Of a stretch of 64,000 nucleotides of DNA, positions 42,301 through 57,300 are shown one piece after another. The notes under the pieces were generated by a model. The model was not told where the DNA came from. It made no database searches and saw only the letters and a program-made list of their open reading frames with translations. Position numbers and translations under genes: made by a program. Origin of the DNA: Torymus aiolomorphi (Eukaryota; Arthropoda; Insecta; Hymenoptera; Torymidae); assembly GCA_036365515.1 (NCBI GenBank), contig CM070873.1, positions 222,444,876 through 222,508,875 on the forward strand. The letters are read 5' to 3'. Every line of letters starts with the position of its first letter. Positions within the stretch are counted from its first letter, which is position 1.

Positions 42301-45300
42301 GTGACACTTTTCTAAAGACTTTTAATGGCTTTAATGAAAAGAATCTATTAAAAGTGAGATTAAGTAGAAAGATGTATTAAACTCGTATGACTATAGTTAT
42401 TCTATAGAATATTATTAAAAGCTTATATTAATTATACAAGGCAATCAACGAAGTCGAAAAAGTGCAGCTATATATAAAAGAGAGTGCCTTGAGATAGTTT
42501 TTAACATGACATAGAAGAGAAGCTATGAAATGAATAGTAGACGTTTTCATGACATAAAAAAGACTAAAAGAAATTGTTATATGTATTTATGTTTTTTATT
42601 CTATTTAAGATATTAAAAATGAATAGAAAACTCACTATTACGCGATGAGTATTATTAATTTTTATAATATTATAAAAGAAGAAATAAATTATATCAACTT
42701 TGTTTCATTTTTGCCTTTCATTAAAATACCTTCATCACAAATTCATAATATAAGAAAAAATGGAGTTTGACAGTTGTCTTCCTAAAATTAAAAACGCACA
42801 TGTTAAACGACATTTTTAGCAACAAATTTAAATTATGTTGAAAGTTAAATGTCTAAAATTTAAATTAGTTCCGACATTATTTGACTCATTAATTCAAATA
42901 TGTGAAGATAGGAATGGAATTTACTTATTTCTAATGGGTCAATCTTGTTTTTCACCTTAAATGTTTATCTTCAACTCCAATCTATCTATAAGATATTAAA
43001 TAATACATTTGTTATTATCTATACTTAACTATATTTCAAAAGATTTTCATTTTGCTTATTACATAAAAGTAAATACAGTTTGAATTTTCTGACATCAGTA
43101 CATCCATAAGAGCAATAATATTAATAATAATCCATTTTACCTATCAAGATATTTTTGTTACTTGTAATAAATTTGAAGAGATTTTGTTATTACATAGAAT
43201 ATTCTGATTAAATTTTATTTGTATATTTTAGTTGTATTATTGAATTCTATTTACATAATATAAAATTATGAGAACTCTTTAATTTGGAGTTACATATGTG
43301 CAATAAATGGAAAGCTTCAAGTGTAGTTTAAATATTTTATTACGTAATTCGTAGAAAGATAGAAAATACAGAAATATTGCTTTAATATTTTATCGAGGTA
43401 AGGTACATCTTTAGAAAATTATAATTAATTAAAAACTTTTGTTGTAAAGTAAATTTTTTATTCTTATTCCAAATTTTTATAAAGAAAACACTTGTTATCG
43501 AAGTATTTTTTATTAAACGAACAAAACTATGCCTTAAAAAGTAGGTGTAAAGAAATGCCATTTTGTTAACATAGTAACGGCTCTAAAATTTTGAATTTTT
43601 AAACATTCATTATCTAGAAGTAAAATGATTAATACATAAAAATGCATACATTATTTTTCATTAAGCAAAACGTTATGAAATTAATTTATGCATAAAACGA
43701 TGATTCATAAAAAAAAATGGAATCAGTATTGAAACATTTAAATTGGAACAACAAATCTGCCGTGATGGATTTCTAGAAAAAGGCGGGTAGAGCAAGAGGA
43801 TAGCGCGCCTTCGAACGCGTGCACACTGCATACAATCGAGTGCGCGTGCTAGGGAGGAAACGGACCGTCAGGAGCTATATGTGCGCTGAACTCAGTCAAC
43901 ATTTCCATAATATTTAATATTAGCAGTTCAGTTATTCAACTACCTACCCAGCAACAACAACAGATTGTTTTTCGATGAAATCAGTGAGGAGCGAAGGAAC
44001 CAATCATTCGACTGTGTATACAGGAGCCAGGCGCACGCGCAAGAGGGAGGAGAGCTACCTTGGTACTCGACAATATCATCATCTGGATGGGGTTTTTGAA
44101 AATTTTATTCGCAAATGGCCTTGGATTTAAGTTAAAAAGTATTCACATGACGTTAGTACACAGTCGGACTCGTAATTTAGTGAAACATAACCTTTTTGAT
44201 GAGTATTGATGACAGGAGCTCGTCGTCCCGCCAAAAAATTTTCTCAGGATCAACCGCCACTTCTATCAGAAAACGTGAGTATTCAATTCATTTCGATTAA
44301 CGAATTATTTATTGATAATTCTAAATAATGTTGAATCAGTAATATAATGTAGATTTCAGCCTATAAAGCATAACAAAATACGTAATATATGTAAAATTGA
44401 CCGTTAGGTGGTCTTTAAATACCGCTCAGCTTTGTTTACATTTTACATCAGATGTTATGCAATTTAAAGGTCCACTAGGCGCACATGCTATTTAAATGCC
44501 TGCTCAATATTTCTACTTATTTTTTTTTGTTATGTTTTAGACATATTGCAATAATATTTTTTTAAAAATCTTTAATTGTAAAACATTTAAATAATTTTTT
44601 TAAATTATTTATAAATATAATTTTCAAAAATTTAATTGAAAATAATTCTTTGAAACTTTTTTATCATTTAAATGATCATGTTATTTATATTTTTTTAAAT
44701 TATTGAATTCTAGATATCCTGCAATACTCCTATAGTCAGGCAACACGTTTTATATACTTGGCGGTGGAGTTGCATCGTGACGTGGTTTTAATACGTATAT
44801 TACACTACCTATTGATACGTATTATAAATATAAATTTGTTTTCGTAAAAAATGTAAAGTTTACTCAAAATAGTTATTAATTAATTATTAATTGCCATAAA
44901 TGATATTTTACTAATAAATTTTTTTTAATTTCTGGTTACTCTTTTTTAACCGTTTAACGTACAATATATTTTTAATAAATTATATTTCGATTATTTTTTT
45001 TATTATAAAGTGAGCCAAATATTTGTATTGCACTGACGGTAAATCCTATTTACTAACAACATGGTATAAACAAACAGTATGAGACCATGTCTGTGGGCTA
45101 TAACTTTGTCCAGTGATTTTGATTACTAATAAATAAAATTGTATACTATTAACTACCAGAGATATACGTACATCGACGGCTGAGCGGAACAAGGTCGTAT
45201 CCCGGCGCGCGGACGAAGAACGTCGTATCTCACCGTGCGGACAAAGAACGTCGTAACTCACCGCGCGGATGAAGAACGTCGTATCTCAGCGCGCGGATGA

Positions 45301-48300
45301 AGAACGTCGTATCTCACCGCGCGGATGAAGAACATCGTATCTCCGCGCGCGAACGAAAAACGTCGTATCTCACCATACCGTATACTGGCCGTGTACTGGC
45401 CGCAAGAGCGCCGAGATACGACGTTCTTCATCCGCGCGGTGAGATACGACCTTGTTCCGCTCAGCCGTCGATATACTTTAGATTTTGCCACGAAAAATGT
45501 ATTCCATCAGAAAAAAAATTTCGAATTCTACTGAATGGTTCGTTAATTTTACAAATCAATTTCGGCAAATTTTAACGATACTTTTTATACTACCTCTGCA
45601 CACTTGTAGCGCGCGAAACGTGAGCTTCTGACCACCCAGCATCCAATACCCTCTTCATCCTTTTAACACTTTTTTCTCCAAGTCAGACAAGCCGGCAGAA
45701 AGAGCGAGATAAATAGATCGAAGCGGCGGATGGGGGAAAGTCGACGTTTAGTGTTACTCCCGACTATAGGCTCTCTAGTTCGTTAATTATGCACGCTTCG
45801 CGAATATAATCCGTGAAGGAGTATAACCGTTAGAAAAATATATACGCTGCGCTTGCCGGATGTCGTCCCGTCTCGCGTTGCGTACGTCGCGTAATGTAAA
45901 CCCTAGCTTGCAAAACATTGTTGGACACGAGCGACACTGTCAGTGAGCTCGTGTGAATGTCAATATATAAGTTTGAGGATGAGTTTTGGGAAACATTGAC
46001 AAGTGAAACATGTAAATCTTACGTCACGTATTATGCGTATCGTAAATGTAAATTTTGAACTTTAATATTAAATAATTTATATCGTTATACGTTAGAAATA
46101 AACTTTAATACTTGGGGTTTGCGTATACGTTTCGTGTCTCTAATACTTGTTAATTCATTAATCATTGGAAACGAAAGAAAATCCCGAATAGTATAAATAA
46201 ACAAAGATATCGTATTCAATGAATGCTCGAAGCGCAACTCGCCGAGCGACACTTACGTAATTCAATGCCATGCGCCGTTTCGTAGGTTTTTGATAGCGGT
46301 TCAAGCGTCATCGGTCACTCGGGCAGACGCGTGCGTGGAAGCGAGGGAGAGAACGAACGGGGACAGAGAGTGCGAGCGAGAGAAAGAAAGAGCGGAGAGC
46401 TGTCATCCGTTGCGCGCCAACCCCACCCTCGCGCGCTCGCGCTCCATTCATGTACTCTCAGTCTCGCGGTTAACGAATCTTTCGCCTTCTTTCTCTCCTC
46501 TTCGCCTGCCTATATGGGCGCGTCACACAATGTGGAATTTGAAAATATAAGCAACGCTCTTATAATTTTTACTATTAACTGTGTTATAGACTTATTTTAA
46601 AAATAATCTCTTGTACTCTGTTTTTATATGGAATATTTACTTTGACATATTTGAATAATGAAGTACTATACTGACATTATTTTAAAAGTTTGATGTGAAG
46701 TCTGTTGTAAAGTGTGAAGATCAGTTGAATGAAACCATAAAAATTACTTGCGTTAATTAAGGTTACAGCAGTTTTTAACTCATGCTCCCCTATATATTTC
46801 ATTGTATGTGTTGTGCGAATGAAATTGAATCACCCTCGCAGTTCATTTCAATTAAAATTTGCAATATTAAAATGAAAAATTAATATTATTAATATCGTAG
46901 TGAAATAAAATAACTTTTAATATTTACATCATCTATGAATTAATAATTTCAAGAATTTCAAAAATTTTAAGTATTATTTGTAACCTATCACATTAGCAGT
47001 CATTTAAGTATATTCTTCAAATGAATGATCCATTCGGAGAAGACAGTAGATGGTAACACCTAATCCCTACTAATCCTTTTAACGTTCGTCAAAACCTATC
47101 CTCAGCGCAATTTTCACGAAATCACCTATAATATATACATAGACAGCAATGTGAGAGCCCTTAACCCGCCAGCCGTGACCGATTTCGCGTGCTCTCTCGC
47201 TTCCTCCTTCTTCGCCTCTCTTGCCCCTTTCCCTCTGCCTCTCATTCGCGCACCACGACGGTTGGCACTCGGCGTTTATCTCGAATATATTGGCCCGGCA
47301 ACGCGCGATCGCTCTCCCGCGGGGCTTCGCGCGCTCGGCACATGCGTGCCCACCCGCCGGCGGCAGCGGCGCGCGCGCTTTGACACTTGCTCTCGCTTTC
47401 GTTAGCAACTCCGCGCGCACAGTCGGCCTATCGCGCGGTTAGCCTCTCCTCGTTGCAGCATGCCGATGGTCTGCATTTAAATTTTACAGCGCGGAAGTCG
47501 CAATTCTCCTGGTTTGTACTTTTTTATGCTTTATGGAGGTGAATTTTAATTATCGTTCATGAAAATACTGTATTTTGATTGGCAATTTTTTGGATATTAA
47601 TCAACTGACGTGTGTTATGTAGGTTTCTTTATTTTATTCTTTATTGACCAAAGGGCCGATTAATGTTTAAGAATATTTAATGACTACAGTGAAATTAGTG
47701 ACAATCAATCGTTGTATGACTTTATTTTGTTTGTGTATTAATTTGAATTTTTCTTTCTTTTCAGGTCGTAAAACTTCGAATAGTTAATGATACAAAGCCG
47801 ATCAATTTGTACCCATTCAGCCGCTGTTTTAATCGTTTTAATAAATTTGTCGTTCATACCGTCGTTGATAGCGTGAAATAAATTTTAGTCCTAGATTGTC
47901 ATTCAGATCGTCGCCGTTAGCGTGAAATAAATTTTAGCCGGGAACAACAAACAAGCATGAACATAAGAGTGTAGCTTCAAGTGATCATTGAAACTATATA
48001 GTAGAGTAACAAAAAATTAGATTATTACATAGTGCGCGCTAATTAAATCTGGCATCGATTTGCCAGGAAAGATTACCAACCGAGAAGAGGAAAAACGTAA
48101 AATATCGAAAATGTCATCGCATCGAATGAACCTGAAGGATGGCATTCTCCCGACATTGTCAAAAATAACGGAGGTGAACACGCCGGTAAAGGCGCAAATG
48201 GAGTCGACGTTGCTGTCCTCCCCCCTGACGCCCATCACCAGCATCGCGCGAGATCTCAGCCGCTCCAGCTTATCGTCCGACGATACTCCGATCAAAGCTA

Positions 48301-51300
48301 ATCACATGATGGGTGAGTGTTTTTCTCTGCCTTTTTTCGGGTTGTCGTATACTAGCGATGGGAGATACAGTGACAGGGAATGTGGCCGTTTTGGTCTTGT
48401 TCAATGCGATAATAGCATATGAGTTGAACCTGAAAGCGTTACATAAGTTAGTCAGTAAACGCAAGCGATCATAAATATTCAATTCATCAGATAAAATTGA
48501 TTTTTATTATAGAAATTTTAATTATAGAGCAATAAAGTTTTAAATAACCTTAAAATTAATATTGGGTAGCTTATGGGTTATGAATAACATTTTTATCATA
48601 TACTGTATTCATTTAGTCTTAGTAGGCGCACACATACATAGTTTCATATTCAATAGCTCAATATTTATTTTCATAAAACTTAAATATTAGTAAACATTTC
48701 TAATTCTTCAGCCAGAACAAATTTATGTGGTTGTCTGTGTGAAGCCCTTTCTATTTTATTTCGACAATATGCCATGGTGCTTGAACCACTAGGATAAACA
48801 ATTAATGGTACAATGCCTTGGGGTGACTCATAAAGCCGTTGGTTCCCCAACGTTAACATTTTTTCAATACTTATTTCATCGATCTAACAACACGTATATC
48901 ACATCAGCGACGTTTAATGGAATTTAAAAATGTCGTTGGATTGTATCCATTTTTCACGCAATCTCCTCACTCATCAAACATCGTAGGAAAAAAGCCTACG
49001 GAAAAAAAGTCTTCAGACTTAGACGACGGACGGACAGTCCGACGCGAGTGCGTGCGCACTTATCGCGGGTAAAAGCAAGCGTTAGCGTATACTTACTTAT
49101 ATACATCGGCAGTTCCTATACGCGCGCGTACGAGACGGAGCAGATGGTGCCGCTCACCTACCCCATACGCGGGAGCACTGGCCATAAGGGTAGTTTTCGT
49201 ATACACACACGCACCCGTCGATCAGCCAGTAGCGCACTGCTAACGAACATGACGATATAGAAAAAGTTCGAGGTATATGCGTATGCGCAGCCGCTTTTCC
49301 GACTGTGGCGCAGTCGAATGCGATATTAATCGGCATAACCGACATTTTTCGTCGGTATCATCTTTTTACAATCAATCAGCGGTCTGCGGTTACTCTCTTA
49401 TGCTCGTGAGTTCGCGTGCCTAAACAAACACTCGAAACATCAAAAATTCGCGCTGCCAGGCTACATATGGGCGATGTCTTATTTCATACGCGTGTCGGTG
49501 ATACACCTGATAAAAGTGGAAAATGGTTTTGTTATTGTATAATATTCCCTTTAAGAAATAAGATACCTACTTCAGAAAAAGGTTGTCAAGTGGCGATGAA
49601 TAAAATCGTTATATTCTTCCGATGTTATAGATATATCGACCGTGTATATTGAAAATGAAAAGAGAAAAACAGTTAGAATAAATTTTTATTAATCATCGAT
49701 ATATTGTAAGAAATAACGATATATCATTGAAAAGACTGTTTAATATAATATGAACAAATTTTCATTGCAGTATCATATACCTACGTAACACAGAGATGAC
49801 AGTGTATTCAAGTACCATAGTACACATAGAGTTTCAAATCCATTCCCCGTATGAAATGCATTCCTTATCGTAACAATGGTCCTCTATATCGATGGCAGTC
49901 ATTCACGGCGACCCAAACCAACCTCTAAATCATTGCCTCTCTGTCACCTTCCCCATTCTTCACCCAAACAAACTCCGCAATGAGCCCCGATCCGACCTCT
50001 CTCTAAGGCATCGTCACCATATCAAAGAGAAAAAGTGCTAAAAATAACAGCCGGAAGAAAAGTGCGCGCGCACCGAGATTGATATCGGAAGTGAACGGCG
50101 AAAGGGCTTTCCCCGTCCTTGACGGGGACCCCGTCTCTTTCGGCCTTGCTGCGCCGGCTCTCTCACCCTGTAAGAATAGTCAAGACAGCGAGAGAGGGAA
50201 CTCGCCGCCGTCTGGCCGAGGCGAGCGAGCGCCCAGTGCCTCTCATTTTCCGTCTCGCGTTTCTCTATGTCTGTACGTGTGTATATACTCGTGACCGAGC
50301 GAGCGCCGTGTCATTAATTTGGGCGTTTTTTGCTTCGGGCACCCGGCACGCGTCCACGCGCGCTCGCACTCTCAATTATATCGGCAAATTATCGCCCGGT
50401 AATTGAGCGATTTCTCATGCTGGCTAGTGCGCGCACTTTGGGAGGGCGAATCGGATTTTAATAATTTACGCGTACTTGACTGTTAATTGAGTTTACGAGG
50501 ATGATTTAACAATTAGTAATCATTTTGTTTGTAACATTTTAACATTTATATATTAGAAAAAATTGATAAATTTCTATGGTACTTTGAAAGCGTACATTTT
50601 ATTTTTAAACGTAAATTTATTGATTACTGCTATTTTTCAGAAAGACCGAAAATAGTTGGAAGTCATCAGTTGCGTTAAAGACGTCAATTTATCTCCTGAT
50701 AAGCTTCAGAATATTTAAGGATTTCTTGTTTATATAACGTGACGGCCACTACCAGCAGAGCACGTACCGGAATAGCCATTATGAAAAAGTCTTTTTCCTG
50801 TATAGAAATTCATATATTTCATAAGTTTGTTTCAATGAACTAACAGCTCATCTTTATGATTAAAAAACAATGTTATCTAAAGTTTGAATTAATAATTCTA
50901 ATTTAAAATCAACAACGGGTAAACAAATTCTCTTACCGTCCAAAACAAATATTTGAAACTGAGTCAATATTTATCCAGATAAACAATCGTAACGCTACCC
51001 GAAATTAATTAAGTGCAAGGGGTGAGAAAGAGGGAGAAGAGCGAGAGAGGGATAGCGCCAGGCAAAACGACAGCGCGCACGTTCCGTTCGGCCCGTAAAG
51101 AGGGAATGAGAACCTCTTGGGGTGCGAGAGTAGCTCGTGCCGCGCGTCCATCAGTAGTATGCGTATATCGGGGCGACATATAGTGCACCAGGTGCTCACC
51201 TGCCCCCTCGCGTTAGGTGGCTGTGCCTGCTTGCCCAGCCGAGTCTGCCTTTCTGGCGCCCCTGGTTTTTTTTTATCTCCCCCTTCCTCTCTCCCTTTCT

Positions 51301-51362
51301 CCCTCCAATTTCGCCAAATGCTCGAAACACCGCATACACACACACACACACACACGCACGCA

Positions 51363-51394
<32 letters not shown>

Positions 51395-54300
51395 CATATC
51401 CGCGCACTCGCGTATACGTGCAGGTAAACGGGCAAGTTTGTATGTGTTCGCGCGTTTAGCTGTGCGCTTGTATGGGTGAAATCTTCGGGGGGTTCGAGCG
51501 AGAGCGAAATACACGAGTCAAACGCGAGGGACGAGAACGGAGAGGAAGGGTGCGTTCAGCGAGCGAGCGAGAGAGAGAAAGAGAGAGAGGCCCTCCTGGG
51601 GCACTGACCTACCCTCGGTGTATATCTATACCTATACGCTGGCGCGTATACTACGAGGACCGTTATGGGGCGAATCAGCTGTTCGCACTTGCGAAAAAAA
51701 AAACAAGTCACGCCCCCTTTTTGTGAGGGTCTCTCTCTCTCTCTCTCATATGTGTAGCTGAATATATAGGTATATCTACATAGCGGCGAATTCAATTAGT
51801 CAAGAAGAGCCGAGAGGGAAGGTAAGAGCCGGAAGATTGATTTCGCCGCGGAGTGATTGACAATCGCACGGCTCGTGCCCGGTCGGATAAACATTGAAAT
51901 AATCCTAATTGTGCCGGGGGGTGCGTGGGTATTTCAATGTTGCGTACGTATCTCGGTAGTGTTAATCGTTTAATTCATTATTTCTTATTCCTTTATAATA
52001 TAAGTATAAAGTATACAAAAATAAAAACTGGAATTCATTACTATATTATAGTACTTTGCTATGTAAAAATAGTGCCGTATTTATTTTTGCTCTACAAATA
52101 TAAAAAATTATAGAAATTATAAAATTAAATTTTTAATTAATTATAAGGTAGATGTGGGAGTAACTGTGCCCTCTCCAATTACCGTGCTCTATCTTTTAAC
52201 ACAGTGCGTGGTAACCGTGGCACTGCAGTAAAAAAAGCCGTGTTCTTATGGGATGTCACTGATTGCCGCATACATCATCCAAATAGCAGTAATAACTTTT
52301 AATGGCTGTGGTTCTCACCTGAGACGCCGATATGCCATATTAGGACATGCATCATTCAAAGTTTGTATTGATATTTAAACGTTTATCGTTAATCTCGAGT
52401 AAAACTTCGATCAAGATCTATGTTCTAATTAACCAAATGAGTTAAATGTTCAACTTATTGTTCATTATACGATTATACTTGACTAACTTTCCAAGTAAAA
52501 AAATTATGTATGATTATATATAAATTATGTATAGACCATTATACATAGAAATGGAGTGATATACTCTATATATATAGTCTATACCTAATTGATACATAAT
52601 TCATACATCATTGTTATACCTAATCTTTGCATAAATTATATGTATATATATATATGTTTCAGAAGCATAATTTATTGAAAAAATAATATATACCATATAT
52701 TTTTGAAAGCTTTATTAAATATAATTACATAAACATTTTTTTCTGCGGAATAAATTGACTTTTATACTTTAAAAACAGGGCTGCAAGTGCTGAAATAAAC
52801 TGCTCATGGAAACAAAGGACACATGTTAGATAGAAATCAATCCCAGGACCAGCACTCACAGTTACGAAATGGCAAGTATATGTCCAGCTTTTTTGTGGTT
52901 TTTTGATATTCGTGGTTTATCTATCGATTGCAGAGCTTTCTCCAGCAGCCCCTAGAAATTTGAAAAGTGCACAAAGTAGGTGGTCTTAATAGAATACTAA
53001 AAACTTAAGAGCGCTCACTAATATTGATTTTTATTAACTTTTTGTTTTACAAATTTGAAAGATTTAAGCCAACTAATTTTAGTCTTTTTATAAATTTAAT
53101 TCATAGATGGGTTAGAAAATAAAAATACAATTGCGGTTTTAGCTTTTTCAATTGACTTAAATTTAATTCATCGAGGTACTTATCTGAGTTTTTAACTTCG
53201 AAGACTGCACTCGCCTTTGGTATGAAGCAATGTCGTTCCTCTCCCCCTCAATACCTCTATGTTGGCGCTTAAAATCAATGATCAACTCATTGCAGTAATG
53301 AGCAGCTTGAACTCTTCATAATCCATGGGCGCCTCAAACCTTAGAAATCACCTTAAGGTGGTTCTTTCACGGGGATTCCCAGTCAAATCAGTGCTAAATG
53401 AAAAGGTTACCTAAGATTAAAAAAACCATAGTTACTAATGATTATAGTTTAATCTAATAATAATACACTAATACTATAAATATAGTGTATTTAACATCTA
53501 AAATAACTTTTTTTAACAAAATGTCGATATTTTAGAAACAGCACAAACAATTATTGATAAAAAATCCCCATCTTTTTTGTTTCTTAACCGATTTTAATTA
53601 TCAAGATCTCATTCTATTCTTTAAGTAATTTCACGGGGACTTGCCTAAGGAGAAATTCAAAATTATTCAAAACTCAGAAAGTTATAACTAATTGTTTATA
53701 AAATCACGAATGCGGTTATAAAAATAATTATCTTCAATTGGCTTCAATAACTTTCTGGGTTTTGAATAATTTTGAATTTTTCCTTGGGCAAGTCCCCGTG
53801 AAATTACTTAAAGAATAGAATGAGATCTTGATAATTAAAATCAGTTAAGAAACAAAAAAGATAGGGATTTATGATCAATAATTGTTTGTGCTGTTTCTAA
53901 AATATCGACATTTTGTTAAAAAAAGTTATTTTAGTCATGTTAAATACACTATATTTATAGTATTAGTATATTATTATTAGATTAAACTATAATCATTAGT
54001 AACTATGGTTTTTTTAATCTTAGGTAACCTTTTCATTTAGCACTGATTTGACTGGGAATCCCCGTGAAAGAACCACCTTAATACGACGCAAACGTTTCGT
54101 GATGCAGCGGCGCGCTATGCGTAGACTGTCACGCCTAGGTTAGTTATGCCTAAAGTTGGTTGGTTTGTTTATTTTTTCCAGTAAACAAATCAATGTCAGA
54201 CACCTTTAATCTACGCATGATAGTTTACGCATAGCGCGCCGCTGCATCATGAAAAGTTTGCGTCGTATTAAGATGATTTCTATAACGTTTGAGGCACCCA

Positions 54301-57300
54301 TGGATTATGAAGAGTTCAATCTGCGATAATTTGAACATTGGTTTTGAGTTACCAACGTATAGGTATCGGGGTCGAGAAGGACAACATTGCTTCATACCAA
54401 AGGCGAGTGCAGTCTTTGAAGTTACAAACTCAAATAAGTACCTCGATGCATTAAATTTAATTCAATTGAAAAAGCTAAAATCGCATTTGTATTTTCATTT
54501 ATCTATCAATTAAATTTATAAAATAACTAAAATTAGTTGGCTTAAATCTTTTATATCTGTAAAACAAAAAGTTAATAAAAATCTCTCAACATGTATTTTG
54601 ATCAATCAATACTAGTGAGAGCTCTTAAATTTTTAGTATTTTACTAAGACCAGATACTTAGTGCATTTTTCAAATTTCTAGAGGCTACTGGAGACGCTGT
54701 GCAATCTATACTTAAACTACGAATATCAAGAAACTACAAAAAAGCTGGACATACTTGATATTTCGTAACAGTGAGCGCTGGTCCTGGGATTGATTTCTAT
54801 CTAACATGTGTCCTTGGTTTCAATGAGCAGTTTATTTCAGCACCTGCAGCCCTGTTTTTAAAGTATAAAATTCAATTTATTCTCTAGAAAAAATGTTTAT
54901 GTAACTATCTTTAATAAAGCTTTTAAAAATATATGATATATATTATTTTTTCAATAAATTATGCTTGTGGAACATATAATTTATGCAAAGATTATTATAG
55001 GTATAAAAATGATGTATGAATTATCGGGGTGCCATAGTCCTACCATTACCGACCGAGCAATTGGCACAGTTTCAAGCTTATTAAAGATGAAATACATAAA
55101 ATCACAAAAAATCAAGAGAACACTTCGCTGCAGTTTTGAACGATCTATCACCCAGTACAAGTTTAAAATCGAAATATAAAGTGGTTTTTGCAAAAACTTT
55201 GAACAAAACAAAATTCGGTTTCTTTCAAAGTTTTTGCAAAAACCACTTGATATTTCGACTTCAAACTTGTACTGGGTGATAGATCGTTCAAAACTGCAGC
55301 GAAGTGTTCTCTTGATTTTTTTTTATTTTATGTATTTCATTTTTAATAAGCTTGAAACTGTGCCAATTGCTCGGTCGGTAATGATACGACTATGGCACCC
55401 CCTTATATATAAATTATGTATGGACTATATATAGCCTATATCACTCCATGTCTATGTATAATAGTCATAATCATAATTTATATATAATTCATACATAATT
55501 TTCTTACTTGGGAATTGACTAAACATATGAGAGGTTAACCACGCAGTAACCCCCCACCGCTATATAGTAGTTCATCAATGAACTGTATTAACTATTGTAA
55601 CATCTACTTATAAATATAAATAATTTTGTTCTGCTATTATTGCAATGTTCGAATAACTATTCGAACGCTCGAATACTGAGCTATTTTGTATATTTCACTT
55701 GTTTCCTTTTCCCCTTGAAACTGACGCTTTGGTAGGGCACCTTGGTCAATCACTGAAGTTAAGAAGCGCTGAGTACAGTTACTACTTGAGTGGTCGTTTA
55801 GGTGATTTTGCGCCATTAACAATTTGAATATATTTTCGGTGTTTAAATCTATGGTATGTGACGTAAATATCTAAAACATATATTAAATAACTGGGTAATG
55901 CTGAAACCAACGCAGCAAAAACCTTCAGTAAAATCTAGCTAAAAGAACTGTTAAAAAAAACGCATATCACTTGAGAAAGGATGGATCGAAAGAGCGTATG
56001 GAAAAAAAATATATGTCACTTCTGGACCAAAATATGCTATAAGTACAGGATAACCCGCAAGCCAAAAAATGGAAATAAATCACTATATTCCAAAAGACTT
56101 TTAAAAGTACGAATGTTTATTAAATAAGTTATCTTTTTTGTATTGACTACTGTGTATAAAGGAAACTCATTCATACCAGTTAATAGAATGAATAGGAATA
56201 ATAAATACGTTTAATAATAACAGAATTAAATAACAAAACTAAATATATGACTTATTAATCATACTTGAATCTAACTTTCATTACAACACTGAAGTTAGTA
56301 GTTCAGACTAGGCAGCTGCCAGGGACAAATATGGCGTGGGTGGGCGCCCCGAATCCACTCTTCTCAATTATCGTAAATTTTGACATATTAATAAATCAAA
56401 TTAATCTAAAGCGTAAGAAAATTTTGTTTAAGGAGCCCCTAAAACATGTTTATTCCTAGTAGCTGCCAAATCTGAGCTGCTAACTTCAGTGTCGTAACTT
56501 TCATTGATTCTATCATATACTAATTTATTAAACTGCGTCAAAATCTGTACAGTTTTTTGAGAATCGTTAAACACTTCAATATAAACACCCTTAGCTATTA
56601 TATTTGGATTGTAATTAAGTTTTTAAAAAAGTCACAATATGTACCATTATTTACTTCTTCTATATTACTATTTGCTATATGAAATTTCCACACTCGTTCT
56701 CCTCGTATTTTATCTATATCCCTTGAAACTTTATTATAACTTTCAATGTATTTATTCATAAACCGCAATGAATTCTCGTTTTGAGAAAACGGGCGCGCCA
56801 CGACCTGTACCTGCCAGAAGCTCATCAGGAGGATTCGCGCCCGATGACTCGGAAGGGCCCGTTGTCCGGACTCTCCCTTCGCCCGGATCCCGAACTCGTC
56901 GTCGTCGGCAGTTCTACCCTCTTCTTATTTTTCTCTCCCTCTACCTCTCTCTCTCTCTCTCTCTCTCTTGTTTCTTTTTCGCACATATATACTTCGTCCT
57001 TTGAATTTCGCTCCTCGCCTTGCCTTCGCCCTCGACGCGCACGCTCGTTCTCCCCTCATTTTTTTCATCCCTCCGCGAATCCATTGTCGCAGCCAACCCC
57101 CGAGCGCCCGACAGCCCCGTCGAATTTAAAAAGACCGTCGTCGTCGTCGTCGTCGTCTTGGCATTTAAAGTTTAAAAACCCCTGCGTATACGCGCGACGT
57201 CGCGACGCCGCGGCAGCCGGCGCGCCGGTTAACCCGCCGAACCACGTGCTTTTCACAGCCCCCTGGCCCTTTTTGGCGCGTTTTCTGCCCTCCCAAAGAC